Source: Heracleum sosnowskyi
Lineage: Eukaryota; Streptophyta; Magnoliopsida; Apiales; Apiaceae
Assembly (NCBI GenBank): GCA_030848705.1
Contig: CM061245.1
Location: 59,670,006 to 59,734,005, forward strand
Length of the DNA: 64,000 nucleotides
Direction of reading: 5' to 3'
A program made the translations under genes and the position numbers. The notes under the pieces were generated by a model. The model saw nothing but the letters and a program-made list of their open reading frames with translations. It was not told the DNA's origin and did no database searches. This document shows, one piece after another, positions 48,242 through 59,821 of this stretch; position 1 is the stretch's first letter, and every line of letters starts with the position of its first letter.

Positions 48242-49767
48242 TGTTAGTATTTGTGCCCTAGAGACAATACAATAATGTTCTTGGGAAAGACATTTTGATT
48301 ATTAATAAATATGTTCTGTGGATTTTCTTTATTTATTTATTATGTCTTTATTAACTGCGATATAAATATTAGAATAATAAATGTCCTTGGAATATAAGCA
48401 TGAATTTTATATCTCTAAGTATGTGACTTAGAAATGAGATTATATGAATAATGTTTATAATCCTAAAGATCCCTAGTCGAGTATTATTATTTGAGGACAA
48501 TAATAATGCATTATGTTTGTTGATAGATGACCACATCTCATTGGTCATTAGTATGGTGATACTAAAGTCAAAGACATAAGTGCATGTTAGAAAAACATGG
48601 CACTGGATAGACCCACCGTGTGAATTCTTCATGGTAAATGTTATCAAGTGCCATAAGTAATTTTCACAGTGATAATGGTGTAATGATCCTTAGACTTGAA
48701 ATCATTATATTTCTATATGAGAATTAATAAACTTTGATTCTACTCAAAGTTACCTTTGACCGGACAATGATAAAGGTGGACATTGGGTATATTATGAATC
48801 CCTATGAGAAATATGAATGATAGATATAAGATTTAACCCTCCTATTTTAGGAGTGATATTATTGGCCTCTTGATTGAGTGAGACTATGAAATGCATGACC
48901 ATGCTCAAATAGTGATTTGTTTAATAGACTACTCATTGATCAAGTAAACCAGGATTAAACGATGAAGAGGATGACACAAACCACGCCTCGAGTTTAATCT
49001 ATAATATAAGGTTAAAAGGATTATATTACATGGAACATTATTCACTAAAGGTTTAATTGGATCACCAATTATTATTATTACTTGGGTAGCAATGATGTAT
49101 TACTAGATGTCGCTCATTGTTTATAATTTTATTATAAGATATTAAAATTATTGCCAAAGTAATAATAACCTAAAGGGTCACACACAAAGAACGTTTTAAA
49201 CGGAGTTTTATTTAAATTTCGAATTTAAATGAATTATTATTATTATATTGAATTATTGAATTAATTAAGTAGGACTTGATTAATTATATAATAATTCGAA
49301 TATAATAAAAATACTACTAATAATCAGATTGGGTTTTGGAAGCCCAATCAGATTAGGTATAGGCCCAAAACCTCTCTCCATCTAAATACATTAAAATGTA
49401 TTATTTTAGGGTTAATGATCTGAACTCGTTTTTACAAAAATCATAGATGCTCTACATCAAGGAGAGGCTAGAGAGAGAGAGAGAGAGATTTGAGGCTGCT
49501 TCTTGGCTAGTACCAATCTCCGTTGGTTGTTGGAAAATCGGACGTTCGTGTGGATACCTCTAGCGTGTAGATCGTTCAAGGCGGGATGCGTGGTGATCAA
49601 ACAAACAAGGACCGCCATCTATTTTAATTAGTAAAACTTCAAAAAGGTAAACTTATTCTAATCCACGAATTAAATATCATTTTTTCGCATGGATCTTGCG
49701 GAGGGTTTCTTTAATTTTTCTGTTTTAAGCGATGTTTCCGCTGTGTTTTCATGCCCGAAACCCTTCG
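48242..49767 (+). mobile_element. 3' LTR of outer Copia
   Basis: 1526 bp, TGTTAGTATTTG...CCCTTCG, the last base mutated from A. TATA region reads TCTAAATA (49381-49388). (GA)n at 49470-49488. Followed by TSD TGTAG (49768-49772). Confidence 0.92.
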
Positions 49768-49772
49768 TGTAG

Positions 49773-51248
49773 TACCCCTACAGTTGGTTAACTTGGTATA
49801 CCCTATATCACTAAGGGTCCAAATAAAATATTTCACAAAAGCTAAAAGATATTTTATTTTAGAGAGACAAATACTCAAAGTATATATTTAATATTCACAA
49901 TTTTCTAAAAACCACTGATACAGATGTTGAGATATTTCATAATAGAACTGAGGCAAATATATAAATATTTCGAAACAGATACTTTAATATTTTGGAATAG
50001 AAATGAGCGAGATGTTCAGATATTCTAAAAGGATATTTAAGATGTATATTTTCTTAGAAAAACCCAAAAATAGATTTTTTAAAATATTGCAAAACAGTTT
50101 TTAAAATAACTTTAAAGAGTCAAGACAGATAAAACTAGAATCGATTTGAGAACTGAATAAAACAAATATAGAGTAGCACTGAATGAAAGGGAGAGAAATA
50201 CGTACCTCGAAATAGCAATTTCAAATACTAACAAAATCTGCAAAGACTCGTTGAACTCCTGGCTCGTGGTCTAATTACAAAAATAATGTTTATTGTTATC
50301 ACAAGTTTTTATTTTATATATTTATCAACTATCTTTAGAGTAACTTTGTTCACTATTTAATTAATACATTAATATAGGGACATTAGATCATCACACCGGT
50401 ACTTAACCTCGACATGACCATGCATCAACTAATTATCAAATACTATATAATCCAAATAGATGCAGTATCAGTAAAAATCATTAAGTAATAACCATTGTAA
50501 TTTGTATGGCTATAATAAACATAACTTTAATTGTATATGACCACTAAATCATAAATTTATTATTACCAATTACATTAATATCACAAAATTAACCCACGAT
50601 ATGTACAACAAAATTTTATAATTTAATAATGTTAATTGGCATAAGGCTTTAGGAAGCATGGACCAGAACAAGTAATTTACATACATTCTTTTTAGGAAAA
50701 TTTAATAATTAAATCTGTTACTAATATTTATATATTAACTTTCTACAACAGTTATTATGTCCATGAATTAACCATTACAACCATGTATCAATTTCCTATA
50801 CCCTCATTAGTCATTAACCTAAACATTACAAAATCGTACACTCTACTTTTTAACATGACTTGCTTAGTTGTTTTCATGTATTATAAGGTCCTGTGTAGTT
50901 TAGTTTTCAGTGATTTAACTTGCATGTATGTATCACAATTAACTAACTTGAATTCACCATTGACCCACTAACAAACAATTAAATAGAATACTTAGATTCT
51001 AGCAATTATAATATTTAATCATGTATATAATTACCTGATCGAATGCTTGAAAGCCTAAACCTTGTATTAACGAATCAAATTGACGACTCTGTTTTCTCTG
51101 TTCTTCTTCACGTCTCCCTGGCCCTTGCGCTTGCTCTAGGTTTTTCCCTTCGTTTTTTTTTGCTTTTACGGATGCTTATACAATAAATGTAAATCTTAAT
51201 ATATAATACATTAAGTATCCTACGGTTTTTAGAATTTTTCTAATTAAA
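49773..51248 (-). other. Right continuation of the pre-insertion LTR, then unassigned AT-rich DNA
   Basis: Starts with TACCCCTACAGTTGG after the TSD and should continue the minus-oriented Gypsy-type LTR begun at 8680. The right LTR end was not found. A pyrimidine-rich block at 51080-51160 (ctcttctt/ccctggccct) resembles a transcription-start region read on the minus strand, but this is weak. No gene. Confidence 0.45.
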
Positions 51249-52047
51249 TCCTTATATATAATAAGCGTAAGGGAGATCTTATCCAAAACTTTGGTCGGTC
51301 CTCAGTACCGCCAAAACAATCTCAACCGTGGCATCTGATATTTTTAAAAATAGACGATCAAGATTAAATCATATAAAAATAGAAACTATTATCTAAAAAG
51401 GATATAAATCAAAGTGAAAGTATTAGTATTTGAATTAGAATTGGATTAAAAGTAATTAGAACTTAATAAAAATACCAGTTCCATTAATTCTAATATTCAA
51501 TTCATATTAAATTAAATTCTTATATATAATAAGCGTAAGAGCGATCTTAAAATAGATGAATCAGAACCCTTAGATTTAATATTAAAAAGATTTATTTTAA
51601 TAATATAAACCAAATATGAGTAGATTTTCTAAGTTGACTAAAATTCTCAATGTAAAAAATCAAAATATCAAATTCTAAGTTGAGTAGGTTCATTTGATTC
51701 TTGGTCTATACTTTAATCGTAAGTTGAGTTGGTTTTTTATTTTAATTCTATTCCTAAGTTGAATAGAACTAATGTAAAAATTCGTTATTTTATTCTTTTT
51801 TCAGTTTCATGGTAGTTTTAATTGGAAAAGAATTTGTTAAACTATCACTAAATTAAAAATTATTTTGTGAATTTTATATGGGCCGTAAATTTATTTTTAA
51901 ATCTGATTTTTAAAACTCAAGATAGAACATAAATAATGTATTGAGCGTATAAAACGTGATAAATAAAATCTTAAAACTAATAACACGAAATTAATATAAT
52001 TATAAATACTAAAAAAAGAACCGTGCATTGCACGGGTTATAAGCTAG
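51249..52047 (+). mobile_element. Non-autonomous Helitron
   Basis: 5' end A|TCCTTATATATAATAAGCG at 51249; 3' end ...CTAG|T at 52047. A terminal hairpin CCGTGCATTGCACGG (52021-52035) ends 12 bp before the terminus. Insertion between A and T, TC start, CTRR end and subterminal hairpin are all Helitron hallmarks. No Rep/helicase is encoded (799 bp). A second 5'-like end (TCTTATATATAATAAGCG, 51518) lies inside, so it may be a composite or a nested pair. Confidence 0.8.
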
Positions 52048-52199
52048 TAATTAATTAAACACTTAATATCAATTTTTTTTCCTAGTCCAATTAACTAAAA
52101 TTTAACCACTTAATCTAATTATAATTCAAATCTTATAATAATAATAATAATAACAATAATAATAGTAATTATTGTTACATTATTATTAGCAAAAATATT

Positions 52200-52735
52200 T
52201 TAAAATTCCTATATATTACACCTTTGCACCGCGAGGAAAAGGAAAGATCCAAGCCTAAGACCTAAGATCCAAGATCGTCAAAGTTGTAGAAGTACATAGT
52301 CTACAAAGATATTTGCAAGTCTTTGAGGAGGTAACTAGGTGTTACGTTTTAAGATAAGTCTTGTGTTTGTAGTTTGCTATTTTATTTTGAGGAGGTTACA
52401 GTTGTGTTTCGCTCCAAGATAAATAGATAGTGGTTAGTTTGTAAAGGCTTCTTTGCCTACTATAAAGGAGTTTCTTTATAGTGGTGAAAATCTCGAGTCC
52501 GGGGAGGAGCTCGGGGACTGGAGTAGGGGTGCGCCATCGCGAACCAGGATAAAATCGATCGTGTCACACTCTCTTTTCTTTCTCTCTTTATTTTCCGCAC
52601 GGGTTTTACTTGTTGACAAGTAACGAAGTTTAAAAGGAGAAAAAGATTTTTCAAAAAACCAAGCTCTAAATTTTAAAAAGGTGATAAGCTATTCAACCCC
52701 CCTCTAGCTTATCTTAAGCCCTTACAGGACCTATC
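52200..52735 (+). mobile_element. SIRE-like Copia LTR end fragment
   Basis: Order of blocks recalls the 3' half of plant SIRE/Maximus LTRs: GGGACTGGAGTAGGGGTGCG, GCGAACCAGGATAAAA, TTATTTTCCGCACGGG, then TTCAACCCCCCTCTAGC and GGACCTATCA at the end. No primer site or coding sequence follows, so it is a fragment or solo LTR. Left boundary unknown. Confidence 0.5.
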
Positions 52736-52846
52736 AACTATCATGCTAGTTAATATTATAACTATTATAGGGGAACATGGGTTTTCCTCCTATTTAGTAA
52801 ATTACAAATATGCCCACATGTACTAATGTTTAAAAAATTGTTTCTT

Positions 52847-52916
52847 GTAGGAATTGAACCCATGACCTCAACTTTAGAAATGAATTATGGTCACATCTCC
52901 AACCACCGCACCAAAG
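52847..52916 (-). repeat. tRNA-like head, possible SINE relic
   Basis: On the minus strand an A-box-like TGGTTGGAGATG is followed some 40 nt later by a B-box-like GGTTCAATTCC, starting from GGTGCGG and running to CCTACAAG. It resembles a tRNA promoter head but lacks a clean cloverleaf. Too short and diverged to call a tRNA gene. Confidence 0.35.
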
Positions 52917-53219
52917 AAATTATCAATACCTTTTATCAAATCGTTAACCACATGGACTAAGTACTCATTTGATATATTCTATTAACATTTATTTTGAGAT
53001 TTAATCAAGACAAAACTATCAAAATATTCACCACTTGCTAATAATGAAAATATTATTACAAATTCCTAAAAAAAGCCATTCTTACAAATGAATTATGTTC
53101 TATCTATTATATATAGAGTATACGCCAATATGATTTTATGACCAATCTAAAAATACTAATATACTTTTTATATAAAGTAAAAACATGGTTCAAGTGAATT
53201 TGATTTATAATCGGTTACT

Positions 53220-53720
53220 CTCATTAGGGGTTGTAAACAGTCAAATTGTTCATGATTTACTCAAACTCGGCTCATAATATTCTAAGTCGGCTTGATATTA
53301 TTCGAGTTGAGCTCAGACTCAAGCTATTTGAGTAATTTATCGAGCCGAGTTTGAGCTTCAAATTACTCAGCTCGTGAGTATCGCCAGCCTAATCGAATAA
53401 TTATTTTAATTTGTTATATATTAATATAAATATTCAATATTTACATGTAATTCAGATATTTTATCGAGTCGAACCAGGTCGGAATTCGAAACGAACCCAC
53501 ACCGAACCATTCATATTCAAACTTTTGTCTAAATAGGGTTAAATCGATTCGAGCTTTTAAGGCGAGCTCGAATGTCTCGAACTTTTTATTAGTCGGGTTT
53601 TCATCTTACAATTTAAGGATCGCTCGAACTCGAGTTCGAGTTCAAATCCAAACTTTTTAGACCAGTTTGAACTAAAGCCTAACAGTGTTCGAACTCGAGA
53701 TCGTAAATAAATTTTAGATT
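53220..53720. repeat. GAGCTCG/TCGAGC-rich degenerate repeat
   Basis: Dense in short words such as CTCGAACTCG, GAGCTCGAA and TCGAGCCGAG in both orientations, starting near AGGGGTTGTAAACAGTC. Similar sequence is common in plant non-autonomous hAT-like elements, but I could not find matching terminal inverted repeats or an 8-bp TSD. Confidence 0.3.
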
Positions 53721-54697
53721 AACTAAACTAAAATTTTGAAAGAATACTACATGTAATAATCAAACACACACATACACAAATACATTTTTTGGATTTCTTG
53801 TATAGCTTCTTTAAGGAAAAGATCAAATATAAGATCGTGCATATTATATAAGTAACATAGCTAATCATAAATTCTATATTATCAATCATTTTGTAGTAAA
53901 AACTATTTATAAGTCCATAATAAACCTTTAATTCATCTTTAAATACATCACTATCACCATCGCCACCATTAACACATCTCTAACGCCACTATTACCATCA
54001 CAAGCACATCACTATTGCCACACCACCATGACTACGCACAACTTACAAAATCATCAAAAATTTAGTTGTAACCGCATCAACACCACCAAAATCACCAAAA
54101 TCAAAGTAAAATCACTGAAAATTCAACTCACACTACTAAATTTTAAACCCAAATCACTAAATATTTTGAACGTAAATCATTAAAATATTATGGATTTAAA
54201 ATTTTGTTAGCGTTTGAAGGTGCTGGTGATGGTCTTGTTGATGGTGGTAGAGTGGGTTAAAACGAGATCGATGGGTTTTACAAACTCAAATCTATTGAGA
54301 GAGGACAAAGTATGAGATGAATGAGTTAGGGAGGTGTGGTTGGTAATATAAATGGAATTCGACGACAAACATGTTCATAAGTTATTGTCGGAGTGGTGAT
54401 CAACTTAGCAACAAGAAGAATTGCAGAATGAGGATCGTTTATACACACTTACACAATGTATCATAAACGATAATGACAAATGGACTGTACAGGTAGAAAA
54501 TTGGTGGTGATAATGGTTATGTATAGTAGGAGATGGTGTAAAAGGTCACCGAAAATGGAGGGGGCCTGAGGGTGGAGGTGGAGATGTAAATTGGATTTGA
54601 ATATGTGATTACGATTAAGTATAAATATAAAATAAGAGACTAAAATTAGTTCTGAGTTCTCATTTCATTACCTGTTCTTATTTTTGAACTTGTTTAT
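53721..54697. other. Low-complexity non-coding DNA
   Basis: CAC/ACC-rich near 53945-54120 and GGTG-rich near 54215-54260, roughly inverted to each other, in AT-rich DNA. No gene or family recognised. Confidence 0.45.
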
Positions 54698-54966
54698 TGA
54701 AGGGTTTCGAGCACATAAACGCAACGGAAAAATGCGAAAAATAAACCAAAATCGAAACCCCTCTGCAGGATCCATGCGAAAACAAAAGGTTTAATTCGGA
54801 GATTAGTGTTTTACCTTAAAACGCTTTAACAATTCATCAATGGAAGATTAATGGAGATCCAAAGTTTGTTCAATCACCACGTATCCCACTCTCGCGATCT
54901 ACGCTTCACGTTATCCACACAAACGCTTTTCTTGAAGGATTGATGTGTACTAGCACCCAAAAACTG

Positions 54967-55014
<48 letters not shown>

Positions 55015-56260
55015 GGCTAGGGTTTTATTATAAAAACGTTTTTCATTAATAAAATCAGCCCCTTTTTTTAGAGTTTATAGAGAGAGGAATAAGCTTTATT
55101 AATTATAATCCAATTATAATTTATACTAATCTGAAATTTCAATTTATTATTTAATTAAGTCTCACTTAATTAATTAATAACTTATTTCGGAATTAGTTAA
55201 GTAATTCCCTTTCTATTTAATTAATTAATTAAGTCATACTTAATTAATATTATAAATAGAATGAATTACTTATTTAATTTAAATTCATAATTTAAATTAT
55301 TTCTCCTTCAAGCGTTCTTTATGTGTGACCCTTTAGGTTATTATTACGTTGGAAATAATTTTAATAACTAATTAAAATTGTAAACACGGAGAGGCATCTA
55401 GTAATACATCATTGCTACCCAAGTAATAACAATTAAATCGGTGATTCGATTAAGCCTTTTGTGAATAATGTTCCATGTAATATAATCCATTTAACCTTGA
55501 TATTCTAGATTAAACACGAGGCATGTAATGTGTCATCCTCTTCATAATTTAATCTTAGTTTTCTTGATCGATGAGTGGACTATTAAATCAAATCAACATT
55601 TGAGCACGGCCGTGCATTTCTTAGTCTCACTCAAACAAGAGGCCAATAATATCGCTCCTAAAATTAGGAGGGTTAAATCTCATCTAGATTCATATTTCTC
55701 ATACGATTCATAATATACCCAATGTCCACTTTTATCATCACTCGGTCAAAGGTAACTTTTAATGTAATCAAAGTAAATTAATTCTCGTATAGAAATATAA
55801 TAATTTCAGGTCTAAGGATCATTACATCATAATCACTGTGAGAACTACTTATGACACTATTAACATGTAGAATCTCACGTCGGGTCAATCCAATATCATG
55901 TACTCTTACATGCACCTATTTTTTGACTTTAGTATCACCATACCTATGACCAATGAGATGTGATCATCAGTCAACAAACATACTACTCTCTGTGCATCAC
56001 TATTATCCTTAAATAATAACACTCGACTAGGGATATTTAGGAATAAAGATACTATTCGTATAATCTCATTTTTAAGTCACATACTTAAAGATATCGAATA
56101 CATATAATAATTCCAAGGACATTTACTATGCTAACATTTATAACGCAGTAAATAAAGACATAATAAAATAATAATAATAATAATCAATAAAACATAATTT
56201 ATAATAATGAAATGTTTTCTTTAAAACATAAAAGTATTGTCTCTAGAGAACTAATAAGCA
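54698..56260 (-). mobile_element. 3' LTR of deleted Copia
   Basis: Starts TGAAGGGTTTCGAGC; ends AATAAGCA where AATACTAACA is expected. Contains a long (TC)n tract. Confidence 0.8.
54969..55008 (+). repeat. (TC)n microsatellite in Copia LTR
   Basis: Twenty perfect TC units; the partner LTR has only a short interrupted tract at about 58541-58552. Confidence 0.95.
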
Positions 56261-56319
56261 TTATGTTCGGCACATGTTACATTCTCGGCTAAAAAGTAGG
56301 GGAAGAATTTGACTAACAT

Positions 56320-56434
56320 CGTGGTGCCCGAGGACGATCCTCAAGCTCCTATATCAGTCGAGGAAATTTGTTCCTGTCAGTTTGTCCTTCTCAAGGACTG
56401 ATCGCATAGAGAAGTTGTTTGTGTCATTTGTCAT
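56320..56434 (-). pseudogene. Copia gag N-terminal relic
   Basis: ATG at 56434 gives MTNDTNNFSMRSVLEKDKLT, then NFLD, a stop (TGA where family members have TGG) and RSLRIVLGHH. Ends within about 40 codons at a deletion junction with the LTR side. Confidence 0.8.
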
Positions 56435-58248
56435 TTGATAGCTACAATATTAAAGTGCACAAAATTAATCTAGGTTGAAAATTCATTAATTATTATGTTT
56501 AAGTGATTATGGTATATCATTATATACCTCCCACTATTTTTATCAAATAAATAGCCCTAAATATTAATTCGGAAAGTATTTCTCTTAAATCTTTCTAGTG
56601 AGCCAAGATCCATATTTCGTCATGCATTAGATTAGATTTGGTTTTTCTCCTAAAACATGATTATTTAGGTAGACAACATTTGTCAATTATATCATATATA
56701 ACTCTTGGATAGTTTGGTGGAACAACGTTTGTACACATTTATCCAATAAATCTCACCAAACCCTGTGCCTCTAAATCCACAATCTTATTTTGATGATTTA
56801 GTTAAGTTAGACCCAATTATCCAAAAATTGAGTATCACATTTACTCCGACGCGTCTTACCATGATATATGGGAGTACCCCGCTTTGGCGAGCCCACTCCT
56901 TATCGATCTAGGTCTTGACGAGTGTTCTTCATTGGAAGGCATCCGATTAACTTAATAATAATTTAGGGATTTGTGAATCTTATTTAAAACGACCATGATC
57001 ACATCATCAAGAGATTCCCAATTTTTCCTTGAACTAAGTACTTCAAATCAAAATTCATCAATGGTTTGATTTGCAGGCCACCGGGGAAGACACAATGGCC
57101 TCACTTAAAACCCGACTTTCTTACAAGGCGCTGCTTGTATTTTTGTCAAAATCGCCCCATATCAAAATTTGAATATTCATACTTATTTTCGTGTTTCATA
57201 AACACAGGAATCTCATGTTCATTTTTGTACAATTTTAAAATCTTAAATCGTTACAGATTTTATCTTTCTTAAGCAAACATGGCATGCGTGTCGTATCTAA
57301 TACATACATGATTAATCTAATTAAACATGCATCTTTATCTACGCATACATATCATCACATGCAATCATAATATATGTAAAGTGCGTAAATAAACGTGTTT
57401 GGTTATGGCCCAACCTAAGTGATCTTTCCAAGCTAATGGAAAAATCAAGGTCAATCTATGGTGGTATCAAAATACAATACAATGTTACAAGTCTTCAAGC
57501 TTTAACCTGCCTCCTTGTAATGTTACTTTGGTTCTCCATCTTGGATGTCTTCATATACATTACATAAATAAAACAACCTATCCTACTAAACTTACAAGTA
57601 GAACTCGAGTTACATTCGAGATTTAAACATTACAAGGATTAACGACATGCAAGTCGTATTTAGAAACCAAACCATTAAAACAAAACCAATATCTTATGGG
57701 TCTTTAGGCCATAACCAATCACCATGCTCATATAAAAATTAAGAACATCTCATATTGCATTACCATATCATATCATATCATATTTCTCATGATCCAATCA
57801 TAGAAATCAAATAAAGTGTAAATCAGAAAATCAAAATCAGAATTCTGAAAACATTAAATCGCTGTTTACGGACAGTAAACGACGTAAAACGACTTACAGA
57901 CGAACGAGTGACTTTGTCAGTTTTGTTCAGACGCCCGTTTCCCTTTCTGAAAAGGTATTTTCGGCGAAAATCGGACACAATATGCAAATTTCACTAAATT
58001 AGCGCAGCGTGTTCAAAAATCGTATCGAATATGATTCTCATAATAATAACAAACATATATCATGTATATATCAGTATACATACAGATTATATGATCATAA
58101 TATGATCATCTCAATCATCATTAATGTAAAGTTTATGCATATACATCAATGTTATCATCAAAACAACACATCAATCATGATAATCGCAAACATGCTTGTA
58201 TATACATCAAAAATTTAAACATATAACCGAATTAAAACTTTTTCGCAA
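56435..58248 (-). other. Leader of deleted Copia
   Basis: 1.8-kb leader collinear with 39355-41212 despite clear divergence. The block at 57060-57270 is the best conserved. No convincing protein. Confidence 0.7.
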
Positions 58249-58263
58249 GTAGCTCTGATACCA
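58249..58263 (-). promoter_or_regulatory. Primer binding site of deleted Copia
   Basis: Minus strand TGGTATCAGAGCTAC beside the LTR end at 58265. Confidence 0.85.
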
Positions 58264-58264
58264 T

Positions 58265-59821
58265 TGAAGGGTTTCGAGCACATAAACGCAACGGAAAACA
58301 TAAAACTAAATCAAAATTCGAAACCCCTCCGCAGGTTCCATGCGAAAACAAAAGATTTAATTCGGAGATTAAGAACAAATACCTTAAGAAGCTTTAACAA
58401 TTCGTTAATGGAAGATTAATGGAGATCCAAAGCTTGTTCAATCACCACGTATCCCGCTCTCGCGATCTACGCTCTACGGTATCCACACGAACGCTTTTCT
58501 TGAAGGATTGATGTGTACTAGCACCCGAAAACTGCTTGTTTCTCTCTCTCTTTTCTTGCTCTCGTAAGTGGCTAGGGTTTTAATATAAAAACGTTTTTCA
58601 TACTTAAAATCAGCCCTCTTTGAGAGTTTATATAGAGAGGAAAATAAGTTTTCTAATTATAATCCAATTATAATAAAATACTAATCCGAAATTCCAATTT
58701 ATTATTTAATTAAGTCGCACTTAATTAATTAATAACTAATTTCAGAATTAGTTTAAGTAATTCCATTTTCTATTTAAATAATTAATCAAGTCATACGTAA
58801 TTAATATTATAAATATAATAAATTAATTATTTAAATTTAAATTCATAATTTAAATTATTTCTCCTTCAAGCGTTCTTTGTGTGTGACCCTTTAGGTTATT
58901 ATTACGTTGGTAACAATTTTAATAACTAATTAAAATTATAAACAATGAGCGGCATCTAGTAATGCATCATTGCCACCCAAGTAATAATAATTAAATCGGT
59001 GATTCGATTAAGCCTTTCGTGAATAATGTTCCATGTTATATAATCCTTTTAACCTTAATATTATAGATTAAACTCGAGGCATGTAATGTGTCATCCTCTT
59101 CATAATTTAATCTTAGTTTTCTTGATCGATGAGTAGACTAATAAATCAAATCAATATTTGAGCACGGCCGTGCATTTCTTAGTCTCACTCAAACAAGAGG
59201 TCAATAATATCGCTCCTAAAATTAGGAGGGTTAAATCACATCTAGATCATTCGTATTTCTCATACGATTCATAATATACCCAATGTCCACTTTTATCATC
59301 ACCCGGTCAAAGGTAACTTTTAATGTAATCAAAGTATATTAATTCTCGTATAAAAATATAATGATTTCAGGTCTAAGGATCATTACACCATTATCACAGT
59401 GAGAATTACTTATGACACTATTAACATGGGTAATCTCATGGCGGGTCAATCCAGTGTCATGTACTCTTACATACACCTATGTTTTGACTTTAGTATCACC
59501 ATACCTGTGACCAATGAGATGTGGTCATCAGTCAACAAACATACTAGTCTCTGTGTATTATTATTGTCCTTAAATAATAACATTCGACTAAGGATATTTA
59601 GGAATAAAGATACTATTCATATAATCTCATTTTTAAGTCACATACTTAAAGATATCGAATACGTATCATAATTCCAAGGACATTTATTATGCTAACATTT
59701 ATAACGCAGTAAATAAAAACATAATAACAATAATAACAATAATCAATAAAACATAATTTATAATAATAAAATGTTTTCTTTAAAACATAAAAGTATTGTC
59801 TCTAGAGCACTAATACTAACA
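58265..59821 (-). mobile_element. 5' LTR of deleted Copia
   Basis: 1557 bp, TGAAGGGTTTCGAGC...ACTAACA. Collinear with 54698-56260 with frequent substitutions and small indels, so an old pair. Confidence 0.88.

Larger units (their letters stand above)
9262..49767 (+). mobile_element. Outer Ty1/Copia retrotransposon (level 1 of nest)
   Basis: 5' LTR 9262-10818, primer binding site 10820-10834, leader in two pieces (10819-11217 and 42757-44293), decayed gag-pol 44294-48170, polypurine tract 48231-48241 and 3' LTR 48242-49767. It is flanked by the 5-bp duplication TGTAG (9257-9261 and 49768-49772). The leader is split by the minus-strand Copia at 11218-42751. Without inserts the element would be about 9 kb. 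The last LTR base pair has mutated from CA to CG. Proteins are of the TNT1-94/Tork-like type; exact lineage not determined. Confidence 0.93.
54698..59821 (-). mobile_element. Internally deleted Copia of the same superfamily group
   Basis: Two minus-oriented LTRs (58265-59821 as 5', 54698-56260 as 3') enclose primer site, leader and only the first 38 or so codons of gag. Almost all gag-pol and the polypurine tract are gone. LTRs resemble those of the nested Copias but belong to a diverged sub-family (cgagcacataaacgcaacgg start). The flanks TTTAT and CATTT do not match, so either the TSD has decayed or the LTRs come from two insertions joined by recombination. Confidence 0.8.

Noticed and set aside
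52460..52654. 64-codon minus-strand frame.
   Set aside because: Falls in the SIRE-like LTR fragment and shows no protein family features.
52847..52916. A genuine tRNA gene.
   Set aside because: No clean acceptor stem or anticodon arm; only promoter-like boxes.
53220..53720. Non-autonomous hAT element suggested by GAGCTCG-rich sequence.
   Set aside because: No convincing terminal inverted repeats or 8-bp duplication; kept only as a low-confidence repeat.
54698..59821. Matching TSD for the deleted Copia.
   Set aside because: Flanks TTTAT (left) and CATTT (right) do not agree at any sensible shift.
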